Positions 12,633 to 21,521 of a stretch of 64,000 bases of DNA are shown in pieces. The DNA comes from Adiantum capillus-veneris (taxonomy: Eukaryota; Streptophyta; Polypodiopsida; Polypodiales; Pteridaceae), in NCBI GenBank assembly GCA_014529385.2, contig CM043947.1, positions 118,957,273 through 119,021,272 on the forward strand, given 5' to 3'. Every line of letters starts with the position of its first letter. Positions within the stretch are counted from its first letter, which is position 1. Under the pieces are notes generated by a model. The model made no database searches and had not been told where the DNA came from. It saw nothing but the letters and a program-made list of their open reading frames with translations. Both the position numbers and the translations under genes were made by a program.

Positions 12633-12769
12633 ATGGCCCCGAAGTGACTGACTCAAAGCTCGAAGGATGCTCATGTCGTTCCACCTCCAAGGAAGGTGCA
12701 AAAGAAGGTATCATCTACTCCAATCATAACTCAAGCAGAGGTATTGACTCCGAACTTGTCGCTAATCAG
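12633..12769 (+). pseudogene. Possible first coding exon with a strong splice donor
   Basis: From the ATG at 12,633 the frame reads MAPK, hits a TGA at 12,645, then stays open for about 40 codons as a basic, proline-containing segment (KDAHVVPPPRKVQKKV). It ends at a consensus donor, CAG|GTAAGA, at 12,769. TGA could derive from CGA. The TATA box about 216 bp upstream supports a transcribed unit. I do not recognise the product. It could belong to the mobile element that follows, or be chance. Confidence 0.4.
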
Positions 12770-12843
12770 GTAAGACAAATTTATAATTTTGTATTGCTAT
12801 TCCCTTTGACTTGGGAAGTCAAGCATAGGGGATCTCTTAAACA

Positions 12844-12857
12844 CTAGAAGAAACATG
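12844..12857 (+). repeat. Candidate CACTA-type terminus
   Basis: CACTAGAAGAAACA resembles the plant CACTA end CACTACAAGAAA and lies about 200 bp outside a cluster of subterminal repeats. No matching TAGTG end was found on the right side, so this assignment is weak. Confidence 0.3.
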
Positions 12858-13043
12858 ATTCTATCACAAGAAACAAGCATATGTTTTCATAGATTAGTGG
12901 AAGAACTCTTTGATAAATTGTCACTGTCTGTTAAATTGTTATTGTTTGATAAGTTGATACTGGTTGGTATGAAGAGTTGGTTGATCATGTTTGAAGAATC
13001 ATTGAAAGAGAAAAACTATTGAAAGAATATATTTTGTGCCTCG

Positions 13044-13200
13044 CAGCGGTTAGTGAGATGATTCCGTGGTTAGCGGAGATTAAGCTTAGGTTATCACCTC
13101 TCTTTTGTTCCTCATGGTTAGTTGGATGCCTTGTGAGTAGCGAGATGCGTGGCAGTTAGCAGGATACCTAGCGGTTAGTAAGATACCTCGCGGTGTTAGT
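13044..13200 (+). repeat. Subterminal repeat cluster, left side
   Basis: At least six imperfect copies of GGTTAGCGAGATGCC are packed into 150 bp (GCGGTTAGTGAGATG, GTGGTTAGCGGAGAT, ATGGTTAGTTGGATGCC, AGTAGCGAGATGCG, CAGTTAGCAGGATACC, GCGGTTAGTAAGATACC). Plant CACTA elements carry such clusters as transposase-binding sites near both ends. The same motif appears inverted at 25,822-25,902. Confidence 0.7.
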
Positions 13201-13457
13201 GTGCAAACAAGAAGAAAAATGAATACATCTATAGCCTTGCACGAGCTACACTGTCGGAAGGAAGAACTATTGCACGGTCGAAAACACCTGTTGTAAACAC
13301 CTGAAGAGATTTATGAAAAAACCCTCCAAGCATGGAACACACTCAAAACAAAGAGAAACAAAGGACATCATGATAAATATCGTCTCATGGAGATGTCCGT
13401 AGAGTATCCATAGATAAAAAACAAAGAAAAAATGAAGAAGTTATGGCCACTCGAACA

Positions 13458-13530
13458 TGGGGTGTAATTTTTGGGCGAGCAATTTCTGACGAGCGCTTTT
13501 AAAGAATCGGGCGAGCGGATTTCCAAAAGA
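13458..13530 (+). repeat. GGCGAGC motif block, left copy of an inverted pair
   Basis: 'CTCGAACATGG', 'GGCGAGCAATTT', 'GAGCGCTTTT', 'GAATC' and 'GCGAGCGGATTTCC' follow in this order. The reverse complement of 24,000-24,070 shows the same pieces in the same order, and each block is next to a long CT tract on its inner side. That makes the two blocks inverted repeats near the ends of a roughly 11-13 kb unit. Confidence 0.75.
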
Positions 13531-13542
13531 AGGGATAATCTA

Positions 13543-13543
13543 C

Positions 13544-13608
<65 letters not shown>
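13543..13608 (+). repeat. (CT)n microsatellite
   Basis: About 31 uninterrupted CT units. Its inverted counterpart is at 23,881-23,937. Confidence 0.95.
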
Positions 13609-13610
<2 letters not shown>

Positions 13611-13802
13611 CAACTAAAATTTGATAGTCGGTTCACGACCAACTTACATTCAACCAAAAACCAACATGGATGCATTCAATACACTATTAATAAGACAAAT
13701 AGAAGTTCCTTACACACAATTATGGTCTATTTCATATAGCAAACCCCAAATCTATGTGTTCCATTGCATCAAAAGTAAATACATAGAGGGGGGGGAGATA
13801 AA
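13609..13802. other. Spacer before the methyltransferase-like gene
   Basis: Nothing recognised. It would form the 3' flank or UTR of the minus-strand gene that ends at about 13,803. A G-run lies at 13,790-13,797. Confidence 0.5.
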
Positions 13803-14280
13803 TCATGGGTGAGGTGGATGAAAGAAGGGAGGTGGGGGGCCATATGCTCTGGGAGGAAACAAAGGTCGTGCCAACGGGGGCAATGCACCAAATGGTGGGG
13901 GAACTCCTCCAAATGGCAGAGGGTACAAACTATATGTGGGGGGGGGGGGGGGTGTAGGTAGTGAAAGAGGCAATGGATCAAATCCGGGCGGGGCCTCAAA
14001 TGTGGAGGCAATGAATGCACTGGGAGATGGTCCAGTTGCACGCCATGCCAAAACTAGGGCCGTGAAAGTGGGATATGGAGCTGCTACTACCTTGCCCTGA
14101 CTGCTGAGTGGTGTCGAGAAAGGTGGCTCCAGCGGATGAAGCTGCTCTGTCACCTGCTTCGGTTGCTCAGTTACCTGAGCTCTGTCACTCCTATGAAACA
14201 TCAATGTCGAGCTTAAATCGGAAGGTAGGCGTTGAGCTGGCTCTAGATAAGCACTGAAAACTGACCAATCCTTCTCATAA
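13803..14280 (-). pseudogene. Terminal exon: proline-rich tail
   Basis: After an acceptor TTGCATCAG| near 14,280 the frame reads 'YEKDWSVFSAYLEPAQRLPS', a Gln/Thr segment ('QVTEQPKQVTEQLHP'), and then about 70 residues dominated by proline (e.g. 'LPTPPPPPTYSLYPLPFGG'), ending at 13,803. A poly-C/G run at 13,937-13,951 codes for part of the proline tract and is prone to slippage. The tail is probably disordered. Confidence 0.55.
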
Positions 14281-14290
14281 CTGATGCAAT

Positions 14291-14598
14291 GCCTGCGTAG
14301 TAGTAAACATTGTGCTGCCATTGTCCCCACTCTTGCTGAGGGCGAGCTTTTTGAAATGGGGCCTCTAAACCCAAACCAATGGGCCTACCCTCAAAAAATG
14401 TTCATAAAGAGGTACGCACACTACTTGGGGCACCACCTTCTTTTGCCTGCGTAGTAGTAAACATTGTGCTGCCATTGTCCCCACTCCTGCTGAGGGCGAG
14501 CTTTTTGAAATGGGGCCTCTAAACCCAAACCAATGGGCCTACCCTCAAAAAATGTTCGTAAAGAGGTACGCACACTACTTGGGGCACCACCTTCTTTT
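14291..14598 (-). repeat. 154 bp exon-derived tandem duplication
   Basis: 'GCCTGCGTAGTAGTAAAC' starts units at 14,291 and 14,445, and the two copies differ at only a few bases. On the minus strand each unit encodes 'FFEGRPIGLGLEAPFQKARP' followed by 'QQEWGQWQHNVYYYAG'. Because 154 is not a multiple of three, reading from the first into the second unit shifts frame and stops. The duplication is recent and disrupts the gene. Confidence 0.9.
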
Positions 14599-14624
14599 GG
14601 GAGTGGAGAAGGAAACCAATCAAA

Positions 14625-16547
14625 ATAACACTTGCACTCACCCACTCAAGCAACACACTTTGAAAACCCCCTTACTCTATATACACTTTGGACACTTGAA
14701 CACCATCAACGATTATGCAACCCAATGCCGTGCATCAAAATGAAATATGCAATTTGTGGAATAGCATTCACCTTCTCCCCATAAGAATACCCATAATACA
14801 TCCAAACTCTTCCTCTCTCAAGCACTCATCAAAAAATCATGCGCACAAGACTTGCCTCTCAAACACAAGAGAATCACTTACATCAAACTAACACACTTTG
14901 CATAGAGAGCTCATCTCCATCTATGCAATGCCGTGACACAAATAAAATCACCATGAGAGGTAGCCACATGCATATGTAATGAAGCAAAAGAGAGTTGGAG
15001 TGAGAAATTTCTTTAGACCAATTGAATAAGTGTGGAGAAACAAACCAATGGTAAATTGAGAATAGAACACTTACTTGATTTCTCGCACACCTTTTAAGGG
15101 GAGGACAGACGCTGGCTAACCATCATGAATTGCGACACTTGAAAGTTTTGAAGATGATTTCATGATCATTAACATAACCATGAGAGAGATCATGATGTAT
15201 TTACAAGTTATTGAGGTGCTACAAATGATTTTTTGGGTTGATGGAGTAAGAGATTGTAGAATGGAAAGAGTGGAGAATAGAGTTTGCACTTCCTCCAAAG
15301 AGGAGGGTTAGGAGGGAGGATGTGAAAGAGGGAGAGTTGGGGTTTTCTCTACTATTGATCAAGAAACAACATGAAGTTGAAAATATAGGTGTGTGTCCTT
15401 GAGTCTCTCCAAGGGGGGCTATTTATAGTTGTGTAGGAGTGGGATTATGCTACACTTAATTAGAGTAAGTGATTAGACCTAATAAAGTGTCCTTTGACCA
15501 CTCATTGAATATTGGACATAAAAGGGACTATTTATTCACCAAAAATATCATTTTAGGCCGTGAAGGCTCCATAGGGGTGCATAATGTAGGTGGGCCACAC
15601 CATGAGGCCCTACGGGTGGCTCCTGCGGGGTATCTCAACTTGTCTGTCTTGGCATTTAGAAAGCATCTTTAGGTTGGTCCCATCACATGCAAGTGACCTT
15701 GAACACTCATTGATCTTCTAGAAGATGAGTAGGGGAAAAATAAGATCTCACCCTCTTGATTTACTTGATTTACAGTTCCCTTTTGCTGCGAATCTGACAG
15801 ATTTACACTATTTTGACCATAACTTTTTACCTGTAACTCGGAATGACATGCTTTAAAAGAAAAAATTGACCTTCTCAACATGTTTGATATGAATTTGGAC
15901 TATTCTTCACGCCCATGCACCAAGGAATTCGGTTTGGAAGGTCCACACTAGGCTAGGGAACCTTTTGCTTCCAAGTCTTCTTGTATGGGCCCTTTGCTTG
16001 TATGCATCCAAGGGGAATCATGCTTTTTTAAAAGGCTATGATGCTTAAACAAATAGAGGAGGGCCCAATATTATTTTCTTGTGAAAAGAATATAGAATTG
16101 GAGTCTTTTTGAAAGGAGAGAAACTATATGTATATTCTTAAGAGTTATTGGGCCACCTATGTAGGGGGCATAGAAAACTTGTAGAGAGGGACCATAATCT
16201 TTGGTAAAGACAAGTGGAGAGTTGATTTCCATGGGAATTTATCTATATGGGATGGAAGATGGATATATTATTTTTCTACTACTAATTCACAAGAGGTAAG
16301 AAAGTTTGGGGGTATATAGTTGGTTATTGTATGCTTATTCTATTTACAAAGCAAAAAAGAAAAGGGTGGTAATATAAATATATGACTAAGGTGACATTTT
16401 TGGGAACAGTATAATGTATGTGTCGCCACAAAGGTTAAACGAAGAGGGAGAATTTACTCTAGATAACTTAATAGCGTAGAAAAATATATACACATATGAG
16501 GAAGAGGACGTTGAGTAGGCTGACAAATATTGCAAAAAGATGGTTAC
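14625..16547 (-). other. Long intron or insertion within the methyltransferase-like gene
   Basis: About 1.9 kb without convincing coding sequence. An exon linking motif I to the segment at 14,600 is expected but I could not define it. The piece around 15,380-15,440 has a run of gene-like AT/GC transitions but no recognisable product. Confidence 0.4.
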
Positions 16548-16619
16548 CATTTTATGCCACTCACTGCAAAACAATCCAACACAGCATCTCCCATTTCTAT
16601 GAAGGTACCTAGTATCCAT
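16548..16619 (-). pseudogene. Exon 11: SAM-binding motif I
   Basis: This 72 bp exon joins in phase after exon 10 (..GCTAG|ATGG..) and encodes WILGTFIEMGDAVLDCFAVSG. The segment 'GDAVLDCFAVSG' fits motif I of N4/N6 amino-methyltransferases, 'GD.VLDPFAGSGT', with Pro to Cys and Gly to Val changes. In the beta class motif I comes after the catalytic motif, so a C-terminal position is expected. The donor is AAATG|GTAACC. Confidence 0.6.
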
Positions 16620-16704
16620 CTACAAAAAAAAATTAATCTTTAGATTTGTTATACCTATAATTTTATAGGAACATGAAGAAAAACTTCCAAAAAGTTTCTA
16701 CCAC

Positions 16705-17533
16705 CTAGCAAACGCTGGACTCCTCTCAACACCTCTACAATAAGGCATCATACGATCAAGCATCCACTGTGTGGAATCTGTACTTGGTAGCTTCTCCCAC
16801 AAAATGTCGTCATCTGCAGAGAAGCCACGTAAATTTGCTGCAATCTCTCAATCCGCTCGATCATACCCCGGAAGCCGACACCCACCGGTTCTAGGGGGTG
16901 AAAAAATGACCAGTAAACAAAAAAGTACCAACCTACGAATAATAGTAAAACGTTGTTATTTTGAAATGAAAAAATAAAAGTTACTATTCAATATCAAAAC
17001 AAAAAATAACATACCCCCTCTACATAGTCCTGAATAGTCGTTCAACTAGACTTCGGCAGCCGTATGTACAATATCCTCAACAACTGAAAATGAGCTTCCT
17101 CTGCCTTCGAACTGACAATGGACAGATGTTCTGCACAACAAGTCGCCACAACCATGCCATCAATCAAAAGAAACTCGGTTGCCAGAAGAAATGCAACATC
17201 CACAAGCTCACTATACCATTGGTTCCATAAAGGAACCCCACCCGTGCTAGCTGCATGTGGCCTAGTGTGTAAGGAAAAGGCCATGTACATCAAACGTACG
17301 CCACCCAACCTCAAGCTAGGGTTCATCTGCTCTGTTCCTGATAGAGAGCCCAAGAATTTACGTAGTGACTACATAGAACTGCATGCAATCTTTGTTAGCA
17401 CTAAAATTATGGACATAACTTTGATTGTAAATTAGCGTGGCTTACCTGTCATTGCACAACACATCTGGAATAGCTTTTGCCAAGCACTTGACACTAACAT
17501 GCACTGCAAGGTGGAATGACTCTACATGAATAT
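16705..17533 (-). pseudogene. Exons 8-10: start of the methyltransferase-like region
   Basis: Exon 8 (88 bp) reads 'DIHVESFHLAVHVSVKCLA'. Exon 9 (364 bp) contains 'WYSELVDVAFLLATEFL', 'DGMVVATCC' and 'EHLSIVSSKAEEAHF', a pattern like the strand-and-helix region between motifs IV and I in beta-class methyltransferases. It has TAG at 17,369 and TGA at 17,042. Exon 10 (186 bp) reads 'LWEKLPSTDSTQWMLDRMMP' and has TGA at 16,847 plus an apparent extra G in a GGGG run near 16,870. All three stops are one C-to-T change from CAG or CGA. Confidence 0.55.
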
Positions 17534-17614
17534 CTGTATGTAGCAACATAAGATCAAATATATCTTTCAAGAAATGCTAAAGAGAACAACACAACATTAA
17601 CCATTTTCACGTAC

Positions 17615-17994
17615 CTGGAGGGTTTTCTCCCACAACTCTGGCCATGTTTGATAGGTCCTCTGCAGCCCTGCCATATGATGGTGAACATGGAGGGGACTCC
17701 TGGATGCCCCCTACTCGTCTTGGATTGAAGGAAAGTGTCGGTACACTGTGGCTCATAGCACCAAGGCTATGAGCACTATCATTGACTTCTACAGAATACT
17801 CCTCAACCACATGCTCGCTCTCACTATCACTGGAAACAACAGCCCTCTTCTTTCTCTTTCCAGGTTGCCGATCAGCCAATGGTGCTTGCGGGTCTTTCTT
17901 TGAGGCATTTGTCTTTTTTTCGATTTCTTTGATGTGTTTGGAGATAGAGAATCCTCTATCACAACGGCTTTCCTCCGTGACGCAGTATGATCTG
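17615..17994 (-). pseudogene. Exon 7: basic, serine-rich linker with a frameshift
   Basis: The frame that enters from exon 6 is lysine/arginine-rich (SPNTSKKSKKRQ), probably nuclear-localising. At an A7 run near 17,919-17,925 the sensible reading moves to a second frame with 'GKRKKRAVVSSDSESEHVVE', which then leads in phase into exon 8. One lost A would explain it. The donor is CCAG|GTACGT. Confidence 0.65.
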
Positions 17995-18073
17995 CTATCA
18001 ATTAAAAAAGAACAGTTATTGAGCCAATGTTGTATTGCTGCATGGCAAAGGTAAAAACTGTATAGTATGATAC

Positions 18074-19461
18074 CTATGTATAGCGCTTCCTCTTCGGGTG
18101 GGTACTCCTTGTCTGGGTAGTCCAGCCATGCTCCCTTTGGCCGCAAGTCGTCTATCCACTCGTCAAGATATAAGCCCGTCTCCTCTCTCTCTGACATGCA
18201 CCATGCATCACTGGGGTGCTCGGGAATGGGGAAGACAAGAGCATCTCTCCACCATCTACAAGACAGACCACAATGTTTTGAGCCACCAAGAACAAGATTA
18301 GTGTGTCCTACTACATTCTTAATTTGTCAATTAAAGATGTCAAACCTGTACAACAAGCGTCGTGCCGTGCAAGCAAAGTGGGGTTGCTCTTTGGGATCCT
18401 GTGTGGACTTGATCCGAGCACTCCACTTCTTGAAGGCCTTGTCAAAGTGCTTCCGTCTGTATGTCAGTAATGTGTGGACAAGTGTGCAACCATGCCTCCC
18501 TTCAGCCTTCTCGTGTTGGATAGCAACATTATGATTCTTGCCCTCCATTTTCTCGGCCATCTCAAGCACTCTCCTGCAACAAATACTACGTCACAAGTTA
18601 GATTATGAAACAAATTGCTAGCTGGTGCACATAATCACTAAATCTAACCTTTCTAATTGCCACCAATACACGTGATATCGAAGCCACTAGATCCAGGCCT
18701 TCTCCATCAACCTTATGCCATTCTCCTTCAAGAATGCATCACCACCTTGGAGAAAATCAATCAAGCGGCACTTCCTAGCAAAGGAAAATTGAGAATTAAG
18801 GAAAATCGAGACTTATTTTTCATTGCTACATAATTAAAAAAAATAAAAATCCAATGCTTTAAATGACATTTACTTACTCTTTCGGGCTAATGCATGTACG
18901 CGCAGCCTCTGCCACTCTCGAGGGTGTCATTTTGGTGGTCTTCTCGCCCCAACCTGTAAATGATATACATTTCTGGAAAAAATCATTGCCATTCTCTGGA
19001 TTTGCAATGGTTGCTATCTCAAGCCCTTTGCACGTGAAATATTGCTCTGTTTGAGATAGCGCTATATTGATGCTTTCCTCGTATGCATCAGGTGCCCACT
19101 CATAGTCAAAACTCCCTTTTGATGGTAGCCCTTCCGTTTTACTACTATACATAGCATCGAACTCTTTCTATCATTTACCAAGGACACAATCAAAATACAC
19201 ATAATAAGATTTCGCAATCAAAACATATTCTCATTTAACATTGGTTTCAAGCATACCTTCCAAATGAGTTGCGCAAGGACAACCATTGGCAATTTTAGCC
19301 ACTTTGATTTGTTTGGACCCCTAAAATTCAAAGCCCTTTTTGCTGCTAGACGCGCTCTTTCAGGAAATTTCTGCAAAAGTGAAGTAGGGTCCGCCAACTC
19401 TAGCTTTCTCATCATGAAAATATCATGAGCAGTTGTGTGAGGCATTGAAACCCTTCTGGCC
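18074..19461 (-). pseudogene. Exons 2-6: middle region
   Basis: Five exons of 205, 290, 126, 228 and 182 bp, each with AG before and GT after, join in frame after exon 1. The region is rich in charged and aromatic residues (e.g. 'WWQLER', 'KHFDKAFKKWSARIK', 'WWRDALVFPIPEHPSDAWC'). I recognise no family. The only break is TAG at 18,687-18,689 in exon 4, between Ile and Trp, where CAG (Gln) would restore the frame. Splice-phase agreement across six junctions is strong evidence that this was a real gene. Confidence 0.75.
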
Positions 19462-19540
19462 CTGTTTAAGACTCGATTGTAATTTACATTGTCAAAAAAA
19501 TAAGATGCATTTACTTTCACAAAAAAACAGTTGGGCTTAC

Positions 19541-20274
19541 CTATTGATCATTCCCAAAACCAATAGAAACTCCGTTGTCTCATGGGGTTGAAAATCCCCA
19601 AGAACGCACTCAACCTTTGGTGCCTTCTCAATTGGGATGTCATTCTCGTTCATCCACCGTATCGATGCCTCCAATCTGTGATTACCATCCCAAACCACAA
19701 AGTACCTCTCGACCATGTGAGTAAGCTCGAGGATTTGACGAAGCTCCTTATCCAAATAATATGACATTGCAAGATCTCTCAAAGTGTGACCACGACGAGA
19801 AAATTGCTTATGATCCTCCCCAGGAATCCGTTCACTAACAATAAATCTTGCCATAGTTGGTTGGTAGCTTTTGTTTGCAATGGAGAGTTGAAAATCCACC
19901 ACATGGTCATCATGGGTACTGTGGATGGCGGGGTTTGAAAGAAGTCGATGTAGAGGCAAGCGTGGAAGTTTGCCATCGTATGGAGCTCTATGAGAATCCA
20001 CCCAGCCCAAAGAAATGTGCTTGTCGACCACATTTCCAAACGCTTCATCTCTTACATCTTCAATTGTGGTAGCAGTTTCCACACGATGACTCAATCCTCC
20101 ACTTGATTGTGTTGTTCCATTGACTCCAATTACGATGGACACAATCCGATCTAGAGAACTCAAGGCTTGAGATTGTTCGGTCTCTTGAGTGCATCGCGAT
20201 GGGACTTCTTGCGACATAGTAACATCAACCTTATCCACGATACCAGTATTTTTGGATTGATTTCTTGTTCTCAT
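19541..20274 (-). pseudogene. Exon 1: ParB-like domain
   Basis: Intact for 244 codons from an ATG at 20,274. The first 80 residues are polar and Ser/Thr/Gln-rich. Residues 90-240 look folded. 'WDGNHRLEASIRW' at 195-207 matches the ParB/Srx box ('DG.HRLEA') that binds nucleotide in ParB-family proteins, and 'HTLRDLAM' precedes it. The donor is AATAG|GTAAGC at 19,540. In bacteria and phages ParB-like domains are often linked to DNA methyltransferases, which supports the pairing here. A sulfiredoxin-like fold is the alternative. Confidence 0.7.
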
Positions 20275-20387
20275 ACTTGGGCTAAAGAATTAAATAAGAT
20301 AGATATAAGTATGACTTATGAAAAATTGTAGCTAAGAGTTTGAGAAAGAAAAGTGAGCGAAAGAGGACTTGACACAGAGAGATCTGT

Positions 20388-20943
20388 GCAATACAAGAAA
20401 ATAAAAATGAGGAAAGATAGAGAAATGAAAAGAGTTTCTCAATGCTCTTTATAAAGCTTTCAAATTTTATTAATTAAAATTAATTTTTTAATTTAATTAA
20501 TTGAAATGTGTGTGTGTGAGAGGTGGGTGAAGGTGTGTGTGCGTGCACTCGCGTGTGTGTGCCTGTGCGTGTGCATGTGTGTGGGCTTGTGTGTGTCTAC
20601 ATGTGCGTGAGTATGTGCCACACACAACATGCACACACGTGCACGCTGGTGTGTGTGTGTGCAATACAAGAAAATAAAAGAAAATAAAAATGAGGAAAGA
20701 TAGAGAAATGAAAAGAGTTTCTCAATGCTCTTTATAAAGCTTTTAAATTTTATTAATTAAAATTAATTTTTTAATTTAATTAATTGAAATGTGTGTGTGT
20801 GAGAGGTGGGTGAAGGTGTGTGTGCGTGCACTCGCGTGTGTGTGCCTGTGCGTGTGCATGTGTGTGGGCTTGTGTATGTCTACATGTGCGTGAGTATGTG
20901 CCACACACAACATGCACACACGTGCACGCTGGTGTGTGTGTGT
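20388..20943 (-). promoter_or_regulatory. Tandemly duplicated promoter region of the ParB/methyltransferase-like gene
   Basis: A 273 bp unit (20,388-20,660) is followed at once by a 283 bp copy (20,661-20,943). They are nearly identical apart from a 10 bp 'AAAATAAAAG' insertion. Each holds a minus-strand TATA box, GCTTTATAAAG (20,447-20,457 and 20,730-20,740), an AT-rich palindrome ('TTAATTAAAATTAA') and a TG-rich block. The proximal TATA lies about 170 bp upstream of the ATG at 20,274, so this is likely the gene's promoter in two copies. Confidence 0.6.
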
Positions 20944-21062
20944 GTGTACACACACACGTGCACGCCAACGTGTGTGTGTCTGTGTTTACACACACACGTG
21001 CTGCACACACGCACACACACACACAAGCGCGCTTGTGTGTGTGGACACACACACTTGACATT
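20944..21062. repeat. Alternating TG/CA tracts
   Basis: Blocks of TG repeats are followed by blocks of CA repeats ('TGTGTGTGTACACACACACG' at 20,938-20,957 and again near 20,990), so the tract can form hairpins or Z-DNA. The long frames on both strands here are low-complexity His/Thr or Cys/Val runs and not genes. Confidence 0.7.
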
Positions 21063-21254
21063 CCACGTGACCACGGAGCGGCCATGCAGGCCGCCTCGTG
21101 GCCATGTGGATTTTCCACATGGCCTGCACACTGCCTGCATGGCAGTTCGCTTGGCCACATGGCATGCCACGTGTACCGTCGGTTGACGACGGTACACGTG
21201 GCAAATCCACGTGGCCACGAGGCGGCCTGTGTGGTCGCTCCGTGGCCACGTGGA
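21063..21254. repeat. Large GC-rich palindrome
   Basis: The left arm 21,063-21,113 and right arm 21,203-21,254 are inverted copies with a few mismatches. Just inside the right arm, 21,166-21,180 (GCCACGTGTACCGTC) and 21,188-21,202 pair perfectly around a 7-base loop. 52 bases (21,114-21,165) bulge out on the left side. The whole can extrude as a cruciform. It sits in the intergenic space between the two divergent genes and contains several CACGTG-like sites. Confidence 0.85.
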
Positions 21255-21311
21255 CTATCGCATGTGTCCACACACACACGCGTTGGCATGCACGTGTGTG
21301 TGTGTGGACTA

Positions 21312-21430
21312 CCGTTGGCCACGCGTTGGCCAGGGGCAGACACACGCCTCCGCGTGGGGGCGTGTGGCCGCCCGTGGCCAACGTGCTGGCCAGGGGCGCG
21401 TGGCCGCCCATGGCCAACGTGTTGGCAGTT
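21312..21430. repeat. 36 bp GC-rich minisatellite
   Basis: 'GTGGCCGCCCGTGGCCAACG' followed by 'TGCTGGCCAGGGGCGC' starts at 21,364 and repeats at about 21,400 with two changes. A shortened unit (CGTTGGCCACGCGTTGGCCA) precedes it at 21,312. About 2.5 units in all. Confidence 0.7.
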
Positions 21431-21479
21431 CACACACACAGGACCCCCACGCCCCCTTAAAGGCCGCCGGAAATCAACG

Positions 21480-21521
21480 ACCCCCCCCCCTTACCGGGCC
21501 CCGCCCCCGCCCCCGCCCCCG
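21480..21521 (-). repeat. Poly-C and (CCCCCG)n block, G-quadruplex motif on the minus strand
   Basis: C10-11 at 21,480-21,490, then 21,499-21,520 reads CCCC-G-CCCCC-G-CCCCC-G-CCCCC. On the minus strand these are four G-runs of 4-5 bases with single-base loops, an ideal quadruplex sequence. Confidence 0.85.

Larger units (their letters stand above)
13803..20274 (-). pseudogene. ParB-like / DNA amino-methyltransferase-like multi-exon gene
   Basis: I rebuilt this gene by joining minus-strand frames at consensus splice sites. Exons: 20,274-19,541; 19,461-19,257; 19,167-18,878; 18,774-18,649; 18,573-18,346; 18,255-18,074; 17,994-17,615; 17,533-17,446; 17,378-17,015; 16,890-16,705; 16,619-16,548; then one or more exons at 14,600-13,803. 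Codon phase is kept at the first six junctions. Exon 1 carries a ParB-type WDGNHRLEA box. Exon 11 encodes GDAVLDCFAVSG, close to the SAM-binding motif I (VLDPFAGSGT) of N4-cytosine/N6-adenine DNA methyltransferases, and the next segment has GRPIGLGLE, like the strand that follows in Pfam N6_N4_Mtase. A clear motif IV (DPPY/SPPW) is not seen. Four in-frame stops and two homopolymer frameshifts make it a pseudogene. The methyltransferase call is moderately sure; the target base is unknown. Confidence 0.65.
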
